Shown here one piece after another: positions 39,029-47,421 of a DNA stretch of 64,000 bases. The notes under the pieces were generated by a model. It did not search any database and was not told the origin of the DNA. It saw only the letters and a list, made by a program, of their open reading frames with translations. Position numbers and translations under genes: made by a program. The DNA comes from Mycobacterium spongiae (lineage in GTDB: Bacteria > Actinomycetota > Actinomycetes > Mycobacteriales > Mycobacteriaceae): positions 620,001 through 684,000 of the forward strand of contig NZ_CP046600.1 in assembly GCF_018278905.1 (NCBI RefSeq). The letters are read 5' to 3'. The stretch's first letter is position 1. Each line of letters starts with the position of its first letter.

Positions 39029-39065
39029 GAGGCTCAGCCTACTTTGGGCGCCTACTTTGGAAAGC

Positions 39066-40229
39066 GTGCGCGAAGTGCTCGCCCAGCTGATGTCGATCTG
39101 GAGCGCCGGCGAAACCGCCGGGCTGGGCACGGTGGTGCGAACGTTCTCCTCGGCTCCCCGGGCGCCGGGAGCTGCGATGGTGGTAGCTCCCGATGGTTCG
39201 GTGAGTGGGTCGGTCTCGGGTGGTTGTGTCGAGGGCGCCGTGTACGAACTGGCGACCGACGTGGCCAGCAGCGGGACGCCGATGCTGCAACGCTACGGGG
39301 TGAGCGAGGACACCGCCTTCGCGGTGGGCCTGACCTGCGGCGGCGTGATTGACATCTTCGTCGAGGCAGTGTCGCGGGAGACCTTCCCCGAACTTGGCGA
39401 GGTGGTCGACGACATCGGCGCTCATCGGCCGGTGGCGATCGCGACGGTCATCGCTCATCCGGAGCCGGGGTGGGTGGGCCGGCGGCTCATCGTCCGCCCC
39501 GACCCGAGCAGACCCGCCGCGGGAACGCTGGGGTCGGCCCGGTCGGACGCGGCAGTCACCGACGATGCCCGAGGCCTGCTCGCGGTCGGGCGCAGTGAGG
39601 TCCTCGAGTACGGACCCGATGGTCAGCGTCGCGGCGATGGCATGGAAGTCTTCGTGTCCAGCTATTCGCCGCGCCCGCGGATGCTGGTCTTCGGCGCGAT
39701 CGACTTCGCTGCCGCATTGGCGCGGCAGGGATCGTTCCTCGGCTACCGCGTCACGGTCTGCGACGCCCGTGCGGTATTCGCTACGCCAGCCCGCTTTCCC
39801 ACGGCCGATGATGTCGTTGTCGAGTGGCCCAACCGCTATCTGGCCGCGCAAGCGCAGGTGGGAGCCGTCGACGAGCGCACTGTCATCTGTGTGCTCACCC
39901 ACGATCCCAAGTTCGATGTCCCGCTCCTCGAGGTGGCGCTACGCCTGCCCAAGGTGGGGTATGTGGGCGCGATGGGTTCGCGACGAACGCATGACGACCG
40001 GATGGACCGGCTGCGCGCGGTGGGGCTGACCGACGCCGAGCTGAGTCGGTTGTCCAGCCCGATCGGACTGGACCTCGGCGCCCGAACGCCGGAGGAGACC
40101 GCGGTGTCGATCGCCGCAGACATCATCGCCCGCCGCTGGGGTGGCGGCGGACGCCCGCTCGCGGACGTCGACGGGCGAATCCACCACGACACTCAGGGGG
40201 AAGGCGAGTTTAGGGCCGTCACCGGGTGA
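39066..40229 (+). CDS. XdhC/CoxI-family maturation factor
   Basis: A 387-residue protein that inserts or sulphurates the molybdenum cofactor of a CoxL/XdhB-type enzyme. N-terminal XdhC domain (QLMSIWSAGETAGLGTVVRT, GSVSGGCVEGAVYELA) and C-terminal NAD-binding XdhC_C domain (RPRMLVFGAIDFAAALARQG, KVGYVGAMGSRRTHDDRMDR). GTG 39066 chosen because the family match begins there; ATG 39027 in the same frame overlaps the LysR start and is less likely. First gene of the cox cluster on the plus strand, 89 nt before coxM. Confidence 0.88.
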   Translation: MREVLAQLMSIWSAGETAGLGTVVRTFSSAPRAPGAAMVVAPDGSVSGSVSGGCVEGAVYELATDVASSGTPMLQRYGVSEDTAFAVGLTCGGVIDIFVEAVSRETFPELGEVVDDIGAHRPVAIATVIAHPEPGWVGRRLIVRPDPSRPAAGTLGSARSDAAVTDDARGLLAVGRSEVLEYGPDGQRRGDGMEVFVSSYSPRPRMLVFGAIDFAAALARQGSFLGYRVTVCDARAVFATPARFPTADDVVVEWPNRYLAAQAQVGAVDERTVICVLTHDPKFDVPLLEVALRLPKVGYVGAMGSRRTHDDRMDRLRAVGLTDAELSRLSSPIGLDLGARTPEETAVSIAADIIARRWGGGGRPLADVDGRIHHDTQGEGEFRAVTG

Positions 40230-40266
40230 CATCAGCGATCACTTAACTCGACATTGACGCCCGTTT

Positions 40267-40281
40267 TGTCAGCGGCCGACA
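40267..40281. promoter_or_regulatory. Candidate operator upstream of coxM
   Basis: TGTCAGC-g-GCCGACA is an inverted repeat with 7-nt arms and one mismatch, in the 89-bp gap (40230-40318) before coxM and just downstream of a TTGACG -35-like hexamer at 40254. Palindromes of this kind are typical for LysR regulators, but nothing ties it to the LysR protein upstream. Confidence 0.35.
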
Positions 40282-40318
40282 CTGGAATTTCCTGTCCTCG
40301 TGATCCGGTGAGGTCATC

Positions 40319-41218
40319 ATGCAAGTTCCTGGTCCTTTCGAATATGAACGTGCCACCAGCGTCGACCACGCAATCGGGCTACTAGATCGGTTGGGTGAGG
40401 GGGCGCGAGTGGTCGCCGGCGGCCACAGCCTGTTGCCGATGATGAAGCTGCGCATTGCCAACCCCGAGTACCTCGTCGATATCAACGACCTGGTGCCTGA
40501 GCTGGGGTACGTGATCACCGATCCCACCCTGGTACGCATCGGTGCGATGAGCCGCCATCGCGAGATTCTCGAATCGGACGCGTTGGCCTCGGTGTGTCCG
40601 ATCTTCCGCGATGCCGAACGGGTGATCGCCGACCCGGTCGTCCGCAATCGTGGCACCCTTGGCGGCTCGCTCTGCCAGGCCGATCCCGCTGAAGACCTGT
40701 CGACCGTGTGCAGTGTGCTGAATGCGGTATGCCTGGCACGAGGGCCTTCGGGCGAACGCGAGATCGCCATCGACGAATTCCTGGCAGGGCCGTACGAGAC
40801 CACCCTCGCCTACAACGAGGTCTTGGTCGAGGTTCGAATTCCCCTGCGACACAGAAGCTCCAGCGCCTACGCGAAGGTCGAACGACGGGTGGGCGACTGG
40901 GCGGTCACCGCGGCAGGCGCAAGTCTCACCCTGGATGGCCAAGAAGACGACACGATCGCCGCCGCCCGCGTCGACTTGACCGCGGTCAATCCCGACCCGG
41001 CCGCACTCGCAGAGCTCTCCGCTCACCTGGTCGGCCAGCCCGCCACCGAGGAGGTCTTCGCCGAGGCGGGCCGGCGGGCCGCGCAAGCCTGCGACCCGGC
41101 CGCCGACGTCCGCGGCACTGTGGAGTACAAGCGCCACCTGGCCGGCGAATTGACCGTCCGCACGCTGCGTACCTCTGCCCAACGGGTACACAGCCAGCCC
41201 GCCCCAGAAGGGACCTAA
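40319..41218 (+). CDS. coxM: CO dehydrogenase medium (FAD) subunit
   Basis: A 299-residue FAD-binding subunit of a molybdenum hydroxylase, passing electrons from the iron-sulphur subunit to the quinone pool. Motifs: VVAGGHSLLPMMKLRIANP (the AGGHS FAD loop) and VRNRGTLGGSLCQADPAEDL (TLGGS loop). The M-S-L order of the next genes is that of aerobic CO dehydrogenases. It is 2 nt from coxS. Length fits the family. Confidence 0.93.
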   Translation: MQVPGPFEYERATSVDHAIGLLDRLGEGARVVAGGHSLLPMMKLRIANPEYLVDINDLVPELGYVITDPTLVRIGAMSRHREILESDALASVCPIFRDAERVIADPVVRNRGTLGGSLCQADPAEDLSTVCSVLNAVCLARGPSGEREIAIDEFLAGPYETTLAYNEVLVEVRIPLRHRSSSAYAKVERRVGDWAVTAAGASLTLDGQEDDTIAAARVDLTAVNPDPAALAELSAHLVGQPATEEVFAEAGRRAAQACDPAADVRGTVEYKRHLAGELTVRTLRTSAQRVHSQPAPEGT

Positions 41219-41220
41219 CA

Positions 41221-41703
41221 ATGCAGGTGAACATCACAGTCAACGGCGAACTGGTCACCGCAGACGTCGAACCCCGGATGCTGCTGGTGCACTTTCTGCG
41301 TGATGAGCTGCGGCTCACCGGAACCCACTGGGGTTGCGACACCAGCAACTGCGGTACGTGCGTCGTCGACGTGGACGGCGTTCCGGTGAAGTCGTGCACG
41401 ATGCTTGCCGTGATGGCATCGGGGCACAGCGTCCGTACGGTCGAGGGGCTGGCAGGTCACGACGGCCAGCTCGACCCGGTGCAAGAAGGATTCATGCGCT
41501 GCCACGGCCTGCAGTGCGGCTTCTGCACGCCGGGCATGATGATCACCGCTCGCGCGCTGCTGGACCGCAATCCCGACCCCGACGAGGAAACCATCCGGGA
41601 GGCGATCTCCGGGCAGATCTGCCGCTGCACCGGATACACCACGATCGTGCGCTCGATTCAGTGGGCGGCACACAACTCCACGACCGAGGCGGCCACATCA
41701 TGA
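41221..41703 (+). CDS. coxS: CO dehydrogenase small (2Fe-2S) subunit
   Basis: A 160-residue protein with two [2Fe-2S] centres: the plant-ferredoxin-type N-terminal cluster in THWGCDTSNCGTCVVDVDG plus a fourth Cys in KSCTM, and the C-terminal four-helix domain with LQCGFCTPGMM and GQICRCTGY. It relays electrons from the Mo centre of CoxL to FAD of CoxM. It lies immediately after coxM, and its TGA overlaps the coxL ATG (ATGA). Confidence 0.95.
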   Translation: MQVNITVNGELVTADVEPRMLLVHFLRDELRLTGTHWGCDTSNCGTCVVDVDGVPVKSCTMLAVMASGHSVRTVEGLAGHDGQLDPVQEGFMRCHGLQCGFCTPGMMITARALLDRNPDPDEETIREAISGQICRCTGYTTIVRSIQWAAHNSTTEAATS

Positions 41704-44111
41704 CCACCACCGAAGCACGTCCGCCAGCACCGGACGAACGTCCGGAAGATACCGCCGATAACAACCAAAAGCCTTGTGGCTACGGCCGGATGATGCGCAA
41801 AGAGGACCCACGATTCATTCGGGGCCGGGGCACCTACGTCGACGACGTCGCGCTGCCGGGCATGCTTCATCTGGCGATCTTGCGTTCGCCCTACGCGCAT
41901 GCTCGTATCGCCGGGGTCGATGTGACTGCAGCACTGGCACATCCGAAGGTCAAGGCCGTGGTCACTGGCGCGGATCTGGCCGAAAAGGGCCTGGCCTGGA
42001 TGCCAACGCTGGCCAACGACGTCCAGGCCGTGCTGGCTACCGACAAGGTGCGCTTCCAAGGCCAGGAGGTGGCGTTCGTCGTTGCCGAGGACCGATACTC
42101 GGCCCGGGACGCGCTGGAGTTGATTGACGTCGACTACGAACCACTCGATCCTGTGGTCGATGTCCGAACCGCACTCGACCCGTCGGTGCCAGTGATCCGC
42201 TCCGATCTCGACGGCAAGGCCGACAACCACATCTTCGACTGGGAAACCGGTGACGCGACTGCGACCGAGGCCGTCTTCGCCAACGCCGACGTCGTCGTCA
42301 AGCAGGAGATGGTCTACCCGCGGGTGCACCCGGCACCGATGGAAACCTGTGGCGCGGTGGCGGATCTGGATCCAGTGACCGGCAAGTTGACGCTGTGGAC
42401 TACGTCGCAGGCGCCGCACGCGCACCGCACGGTGTACGCAATGGTCGCCGGGCTGCCCGAACACAAGATTCGGGTGCTCTCACCCGACATCGGCGGCGGT
42501 TTCGGCAACAAGGTGCCGATCTATCCCGGGTATGTGTGTGCGATCGTCGCCTCGCTGGTGCTGGGCAAGCCGGTCAAGTGGATGGAGGACCGCAGCGAGA
42601 ACCTGACGTCCACCGGCTTCGCCCGCGACTACGTGATGGTCGGCGAGATTGCCGCCACCAGTGACGGCAAGATTCTGGCGATTCGCTCGAATGTGTTGGC
42701 CGACCACGGCGCATTCAACGCCCAGGCCGCCCCGCTGAAGTACCCGGCCGGGTTCTATGGCGTGTTCACCGGCAGCTACGACCTCGAAGCGGCGTATTGC
42801 CACATGACCGCGGTGTACACCAACAAGGCGCCCGGCGGGGTCGCCTATGCGTGCTCGTTCCGGATCACGGAGGCCGTCTACTTCGTGGAACGGCTGGTGG
42901 ACTGTCTGGCCCACGAGCTGCAGATGGACCCGGCTGAGCTGCGACTGCGGAACCTGTTGAGACCCGAGCAGTTCCCGTATACGTCCAAGACCGGATGGGT
43001 GTACGACTCCGGTGACTACGAGACCACCATGCGCAAGGCCATGGACATGATCGGCTATGACGCACTACGCGCCGAACAACAAGAAAGACGGGCTCGTGGC
43101 GAGCTGATGGGTATTGGCATGGCGTTCTTCACCGAGGCCGTCGGTGCCGGACCGCGCAAAGACATGGACATTCTTGGCCTCGGTATGGCCGACGGCTGCG
43201 AGCTTCGCGTGCATCCGACCGGCAAAGCTGTGGTCCGCCTTTCGGTTCAGACCCAGGGCCAGGGACACGAGACGACGTTCGCGCAGATCGTTGCTGAGGA
43301 GCTGGGAATTCCACCGGACGACATCGAGGTGGTGCACGGTGATACCGACCAGACGCCGTTCGGGTTGGGGACCTACGGCAGCCGGTCGACTCCCGTCTCG
43401 GGCGGGGCGGCGGCTCTGGTAGCCCGCAAGGTGCGCGACAAGGCCAAGATCATCGCGTCGGGCATGCTTGAGGTTTCGGTCGCCGACCTGGAGTGGGAGA
43501 AGGGCTCCTTCCACGTCAAGGGCGACCCGTCGGCGTCGGTGACGATTGCCGACATCGCGATGCGCGCGCACGGGGCCGCTGAGCTACCGGACGGTATCGA
43601 GGGCGGACTCGACGCCGAAGTCTGTTACAACCCATCGAATCTGACCTACCCGTACGGCGCCTACATCTGTGTGGTGGACGTCGATCCAGGCACTGGCGCG
43701 GTCAAAGTGCGGCGCTTCCTGGCTGTGGACGACTGCGGCACTCGGATCAACCCGATGATCATCGAGGGTCAGGTGCACGGCGGCATTGTCGACGGCATTG
43801 GCATGGCGCTGATGGAGATGATCGCCTTCGACGAGGAAGGCAACTGCCTGGGTGGTTCGTTGATGGACTACCTGATTCCGACCGCTCTCGAGGTCCCGCA
43901 CTTGGAGACCGGACATACCGTGACGCCGTCGCCGCATCATCCGATCGGTGCGAAAGGCGTCGGCGAATCGGCGACTGTGGGGTCGCCGCCGGCGGTCGTC
44001 AACGCCGTGGTGGATGCGTTGGCCCCATTGGGGGTTCGCCACGCTGACATGCCGCTGACCCCGTCGCGGGTCTGGGAGGCAATGCAAGGGCGGGCCACAC
44101 CGCCCATCTAG
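41700..44111 (+). CDS. coxL: CO dehydrogenase large (molybdenum) subunit, form I
   Basis: An 803-residue molybdopterin subunit. Residues 382-388 read AYACSFR, the form I signature AYxCSFR; the Cys (385) is the ligand bridging Mo to Cu in true CO dehydrogenase. Form II relatives have AYRGAGR instead. Other molybdopterin motifs are in place: SPDIGGGFGNKVPIYPGYV, PHHPIGAKGVGESATVGSPP and a late Glu near the active site. Therefore CO oxidation (CO + H2O to CO2, two electrons) is a strong prediction. The start ATG overlaps the coxS stop. Confidence 0.94.
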   Translation: MTTTEARPPAPDERPEDTADNNQKPCGYGRMMRKEDPRFIRGRGTYVDDVALPGMLHLAILRSPYAHARIAGVDVTAALAHPKVKAVVTGADLAEKGLAWMPTLANDVQAVLATDKVRFQGQEVAFVVAEDRYSARDALELIDVDYEPLDPVVDVRTALDPSVPVIRSDLDGKADNHIFDWETGDATATEAVFANADVVVKQEMVYPRVHPAPMETCGAVADLDPVTGKLTLWTTSQAPHAHRTVYAMVAGLPEHKIRVLSPDIGGGFGNKVPIYPGYVCAIVASLVLGKPVKWMEDRSENLTSTGFARDYVMVGEIAATSDGKILAIRSNVLADHGAFNAQAAPLKYPAGFYGVFTGSYDLEAAYCHMTAVYTNKAPGGVAYACSFRITEAVYFVERLVDCLAHELQMDPAELRLRNLLRPEQFPYTSKTGWVYDSGDYETTMRKAMDMIGYDALRAEQQERRARGELMGIGMAFFTEAVGAGPRKDMDILGLGMADGCELRVHPTGKAVVRLSVQTQGQGHETTFAQIVAEELGIPPDDIEVVHGDTDQTPFGLGTYGSRSTPVSGGAAALVARKVRDKAKIIASGMLEVSVADLEWEKGSFHVKGDPSASVTIADIAMRAHGAAELPDGIEGGLDAEVCYNPSNLTYPYGAYICVVDVDPGTGAVKVRRFLAVDDCGTRINPMIIEGQVHGGIVDGIGMALMEMIAFDEEGNCLGGSLMDYLIPTALEVPHLETGHTVTPSPHHPIGAKGVGESATVGSPPAVVNAVVDALAPLGVRHADMPLTPSRVWEAMQGRATPPI

Positions 44112-44115
44112 CCGC

Positions 44116-44161
44116 GTGGCGACGACGCGGGGAGAGGTATGAGCCCGAGGAGGAGCCGCGC
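44116..44161 (+). repeat. Degenerate MIRU-like sequence after coxL
   Basis: GTGGCGACGACGCGGGGAGA... with GAGGAGGAGCCGCGC at the end resembles one copy of the 52-bp repeat at 47241-47388 (GGCGACGATGCAGAG ... GAGGAGGAGCGGCGC). It fills most of the gap between coxL and the next gene. Confidence 0.35.
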
Positions 44162-44191
44162 ACATTCAAACGGGTCGGCCAAGGAGCGTGG

Positions 44192-45088
44192 ATGACGATC
44201 AGCGAACGGGCAGCGCAGCTGTTGGCCGCGCGGACCCCGTTTGTGCACGCGACCGTGGTCCGTGCTGGGCCACCTGCCTCCGCTTATCCCGGCGATGAAG
44301 CAATTTTATTGGCAGACGGCACAATCGAAGGCTTCGTTGGCGGCCAGTGCGCACAGAATTCCGTCCGCAAGGCGGCGCTGGGAGTACTGCAGGCAGGCGA
44401 AAGCGTGCTGCTGCGAGTCCTTCCCGATGGCGACGTGCACTTCCCAGAATCCCCCGGGGCGTCCGTTGTGGTCAACCCATGCCTGTCGGGTGGCTCGCTG
44501 GAGATTTTCCTGGCGCCGCAACTGCCGCCCCCGGTGATCCAGGTCTACGGAGCCACGCCCATCGCCGCGGCGCTCATCCAGCTTTGTGGCGTGCTGGGTT
44601 ACGAGGCCAGAGAAGTGTCGGCCGGCGACGGTCGGGTCGACCTTGAACTCGCCGACACTACCGCCGTGGTGATCGCCAGTCATGGCGGTCCGGAGGCCGA
44701 AATCGTACGTGCCGCGCTGGACCATGGTATTGGGTATATTGGCCTGGTAGCCAGTAAAATTCGCGGTGCATCGATCCTGGACTCACTGGATCTCAACGAG
44801 GCCGAACGCGCTCGCGTACACACTCCGGTCGGCTTGGGTATCGGCGCCAAGACGCCGGCAGAGATCGCGGTGTCGATCGCTGCCGAAGTGATCGCCGCCC
44901 TGCGCCGCGGCGACCTGGGCCAGCCCATGCCGGTGACGAGCGCTCCGCGCGATGCCGTTGACCCGGTGTGTGGCATGACGGTCGCGGTCGGTCCCGCCAC
45001 CGAGCACCTGTTGCTGGCCGATGTGGAGTATTGGTTCTGCAGCCCCGGATGCCGGACCGCGTTCGCGGGCGGAGAAACCGGCACATGA
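44192..45088 (+). CDS. coxF: CoxF/XdhC-family maturation protein with YHS domain
   Basis: A 298-residue XdhC-type protein (HATVVRAGPPASAYPGDEAI, GTIEGFVGGQCAQNSVRKAA, GYIGLVASKIRGASILDSLD) with a C-terminal YHS-like metal-binding motif DPVCGMTVAVGP ... YWFCSPGCRTAF. The YHS pair of cysteines could bind Cu or another metal ion for the Mo-Cu centre. It has AAGGAG 5 nt before the ATG and overlaps the next gene (ATGA). Likely assists assembly of the bimetallic site; the YHS function is inference. Confidence 0.82.
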   Translation: MTISERAAQLLAARTPFVHATVVRAGPPASAYPGDEAILLADGTIEGFVGGQCAQNSVRKAALGVLQAGESVLLRVLPDGDVHFPESPGASVVVNPCLSGGSLEIFLAPQLPPPVIQVYGATPIAAALIQLCGVLGYEAREVSAGDGRVDLELADTTAVVIASHGGPEAEIVRAALDHGIGYIGLVASKIRGASILDSLDLNEAERARVHTPVGLGIGAKTPAEIAVSIAAEVIAALRRGDLGQPMPVTSAPRDAVDPVCGMTVAVGPATEHLLLADVEYWFCSPGCRTAFAGGETGT

Positions 45089-45687
45089 CGTCGCCCCAGG
45101 TCACCGGTGTCGTGTTGGCAGCCGGCGCATCCCGCCGGTTGGGAACTCCCAAACAAGTGCTGCCGTATCAGGATACAACCGTGCTCGGGGCGGTCCTTGC
45201 GATCGCTCGCGCCGCCGGATTCGACCAGCTGATCGTCACCCTGGGCGGGGCCGCCGATGCAGTGCGCGACGCGGTGGACCTGGACGGGGTAGACGTGGTG
45301 GTTGTCGAGGACTTCGGCACCGGGTGTTCGGCTTCGCTACGCGCCGCGTTGGAAAGGGTGGATCCGAGATCTGCCGGCGTCGTGCTGTTGTTGGGCGACC
45401 AACCACAAGTGCACCCCGCGACCATTCGACGGATGGTGCAGCGCGGCCGAATAGGGCTCGTGGATGACATCATGGTGTGCGGCTATCGCGACGGCATCGG
45501 GCATCCATTCTGGTTTAGCCGCAGCGTATTCGGCGAGTTGTCCGGACTTCACGGGGACAAGGCGGTGTGGAAGCTGGTGGGGTCGGGACGGTACCGGGTG
45601 GGCGAAGTCGAGGTGGACGGGTGTGTACCACTGGACGTCGACACTTGGGACGACTATCGGCGGCTGTTGGAATCGGTGCCGCCGTGA
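45085..45687 (+). CDS. MobA-like nucleotidyltransferase
   Basis: A 200-residue NTP-transferase. The N-terminal VVLAAGASRRLGTPKQVLPY is the LAAGxSxRxGxxK loop of MobA/MocA enzymes, which transfer CMP or GMP to molybdopterin; DFGTGCSASLRAALE and LLLGDQPQV (with the metal-binding Asp) follow. CO dehydrogenase uses the cytosine dinucleotide form, so a MocA-type CTP transferase is expected. Overlaps its neighbours at both ends (ATGA and GTGA), so it is co-translated with the cox accessory genes. Confidence 0.85.
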   Translation: MTSPQVTGVVLAAGASRRLGTPKQVLPYQDTTVLGAVLAIARAAGFDQLIVTLGGAADAVRDAVDLDGVDVVVVEDFGTGCSASLRAALERVDPRSAGVVLLLGDQPQVHPATIRRMVQRGRIGLVDDIMVCGYRDGIGHPFWFSRSVFGELSGLHGDKAVWKLVGSGRYRVGEVEVDGCVPLDVDTWDDYRRLLESVPP

Positions 45688-46580
45688 CGACGGTGACGTT
45701 TACCGACCCGGACGACGTGATCCGCCAGTTCGACGCTGACGACTACCTGCTCGACATGGGCACCGCGTCCGCGATCTATCTTGCGGTGACGCTGGGCAGG
45801 CCGCTGTTGCTGGAGGGTGAACCCGGCGTCGGTAAGACGACAGCGGTGAAAACCCTTGCAGCGGTATTGGGTACCGAGCTCGTTCGGCTCCAGTGTTATG
45901 AAGGGCTGACCGCGAGCGAGGCGCTCTACGATTGGAATTACCAACGCCAGCTACTGTCGATCCGGCTGGCCGAAGCGCGTGGTGCCGGCCTTTCAGACAT
46001 TTCCGAAGCCGACTTGTACACCGAGGCATATCTGGTGGATCGGCCCATTCTGCGATGCGTGCGCCATCGTGGATCGGCAGCACCGGTGCTGCTCATCGAC
46101 GAAATCGACCGTGCTGATGACGAATTCGAAGCCTTGCTGCTGGAGTTCCTCGGCGAATCCAGCGTCAGCGTTCCGGAGCTGGGCACCTTCGTCGCCGAGC
46201 GTGCGCCGATCGCCGTGCTCACGTCGAATCGCAGCCGCGACCTGCATGACGCACTCCGGCGGCGATGTCTGTATCACTGGATCGACTACCCAGAGCCGGC
46301 CCGGGCAGCCGAGATTGTGCGCCGGACGGTGCCCGGTGCCACCGCGCCGCTGATTGAGCATGCTACCCAATTCATCGGCAGCGTACGCGATCTCGATCTC
46401 GACAAGCCGCCCGGGGTAGCTGAGACAATCGATTGGGTCGGGGCCCTGGTGGCGCTGGGGGTCGCTGACCTGGTCGATCCGTCGGTGGTTGCCAGTCTCG
46501 GGGCGCTGGCCAAAACACCCGATGATCGTACGCTGATTCGCGATGCGTACCACGCTTTTGCTGAGTACAGCCGCACATGA
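45684..46580 (+). CDS. coxD: MoxR-type AAA+ ATPase (CoxD)
   Basis: A 298-residue MoxR ATPase: Walker [13 protein letters not shown] near 45, Walker B APVLLIDEIDRADDEFE near 140, sensor VLTSNRSRDL and the C-terminal lid. In Oligotropha CoxD drives the insertion of S and Cu into the CoxL Mo site; here it sits next to coxG and a VWA protein, the same triad. GTG start overlaps the preceding stop (GTGA). Confidence 0.88.
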   Translation: MTTVTFTDPDDVIRQFDADDYLLDMGTASAIYLAVTLGRPLLLEGEPGVGKTTAVKTLAAVLGTELVRLQCYEGLTASEALYDWNYQRQLLSIRLAEARGAGLSDISEADLYTEAYLVDRPILRCVRHRGSAAPVLLIDEIDRADDEFEALLLEFLGESSVSVPELGTFVAERAPIAVLTSNRSRDLHDALRRRCLYHWIDYPEPARAAEIVRRTVPGATAPLIEHATQFIGSVRDLDLDKPPGVAETIDWVGALVALGVADLVDPSVVASLGALAKTPDDRTLIRDAYHAFAEYSRT

Positions 46581-46593
46581 GAGGACGCACAGC

Positions 46594-47265
46594 ATGAAGA
46601 TCGCCAACGAGTTCACCGTCAGCGCACCCATCGAGCAGGCCTGGGATGTGCTCAGCGACCTGGAGCGGGTGATCCCGTTGATGCCGGGAGCCCAGCTGAC
46701 CGGTCATGAGGGGGAGGACTACCTCGGCAAGGTCAAGGTCAAGGTTGGTCCGGTGACCAGCGAGTTCAGCGGCAAAGTGCATTTCGTCGAGCTGGACCGT
46801 GCCGAGTACCGTGCGGTCATCGACGGCAAAGGCAAGGAGTCCCGCGGCACGGGCAACGCGGCCGCCACGGTCACCGCCCAGCTCCAGCAGGCCGGGGAAT
46901 CCACTCACGTCGTCGTCGACACCGATCTCAAGATCGTCGGCAAGCTGGCGCAGTTCGGCAAAGGAATGCTGCAACAGGTCTCGGAGAAATTGCTGGGCCA
47001 GTTCGTGGAATCGCTGGAAGCCGAACTGGCGGTGCAGACTTCAACGCCCACAGCGAGCGCCGAGGACGCCGCTGGCACGCCGACACCGTCGACGCCGACT
47101 GCCCCGGCTTCCGCTCGCCAGTCGGCCGCTTCCGAGCCGGCGCCGATCGACCTACTGGAGCTCGCCGGCGGCGGCCAGGTCAAGACCTATGGTGCGGTGG
47201 CGCTGGCGGGTCTGACGGCACTGCTGCTGATCTGGTTGCTGCGCCGGCGACGATGCAGAGCGTAG
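46594..47265 (+). CDS. coxG: CoxG-family protein, membrane-anchored
   Basis: A 223-residue SRPBCC/START-like lipid-binding domain (residues 1-150: MKIANEFTVSAPIEQAWDVL, IPLMPGAQLTG, KVHFVELDRAEYRAVIDGKG), followed by a Thr/Pro/Ala-rich linker and one C-terminal transmembrane helix (ALAGLTALLLIWLLRRRR). CoxG is thought to anchor CO dehydrogenase at the membrane; recent work on mycobacterial CoxG indicates a role in moving menaquinone to the enzyme. The final residues (RRCRA) and the stop codon are encoded by the first copy of the 52-bp repeat. Confidence 0.9.
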   Translation: MKIANEFTVSAPIEQAWDVLSDLERVIPLMPGAQLTGHEGEDYLGKVKVKVGPVTSEFSGKVHFVELDRAEYRAVIDGKGKESRGTGNAAATVTAQLQQAGESTHVVVDTDLKIVGKLAQFGKGMLQQVSEKLLGQFVESLEAELAVQTSTPTASAEDAAGTPTPSTPTAPASARQSAASEPAPIDLLELAGGGQVKTYGAVALAGLTALLLIWLLRRRRCRA

Positions 47266-47388
47266 CGATGAGGAGGAGCGGCGCCATAGGGTGCGCCGGC
47301 GACGATGCAGAGCGTAGCGATGAGGAGGAGCGGCGCCATAGGGTGCGCCGGCGACGATGCAGAGCGTAGCGATGAGGAGGAGCGGCGC
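47241..47388 (+). repeat. MIRU-like 52-bp tandem repeat, three copies
   Basis: Copies begin at 47241, 47293 and 47345 (unit GCGCCGGCGACGATGCAGAG...; 52 bp). The first two are identical and the third is shortened to 44 bp. Each carries GAGGAGGAG, which is a purine-rich ribosome-binding-like stretch, and ATGAGG. It is the type of variable-number repeat known as MIRU in mycobacteria, between co-directional genes; copy number should vary among strains. Confidence 0.82.
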
Positions 47389-47421
47389 AATCGACTGGGA
47401 CCGGCGACGAGCTGGACGGGG

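Noticed and set aside
47305..47421. N-terminal extension of the VWA gene through the tandem repeats
   Set aside because: The extension is encoded by repeat sequence and the family match starts at 47422.
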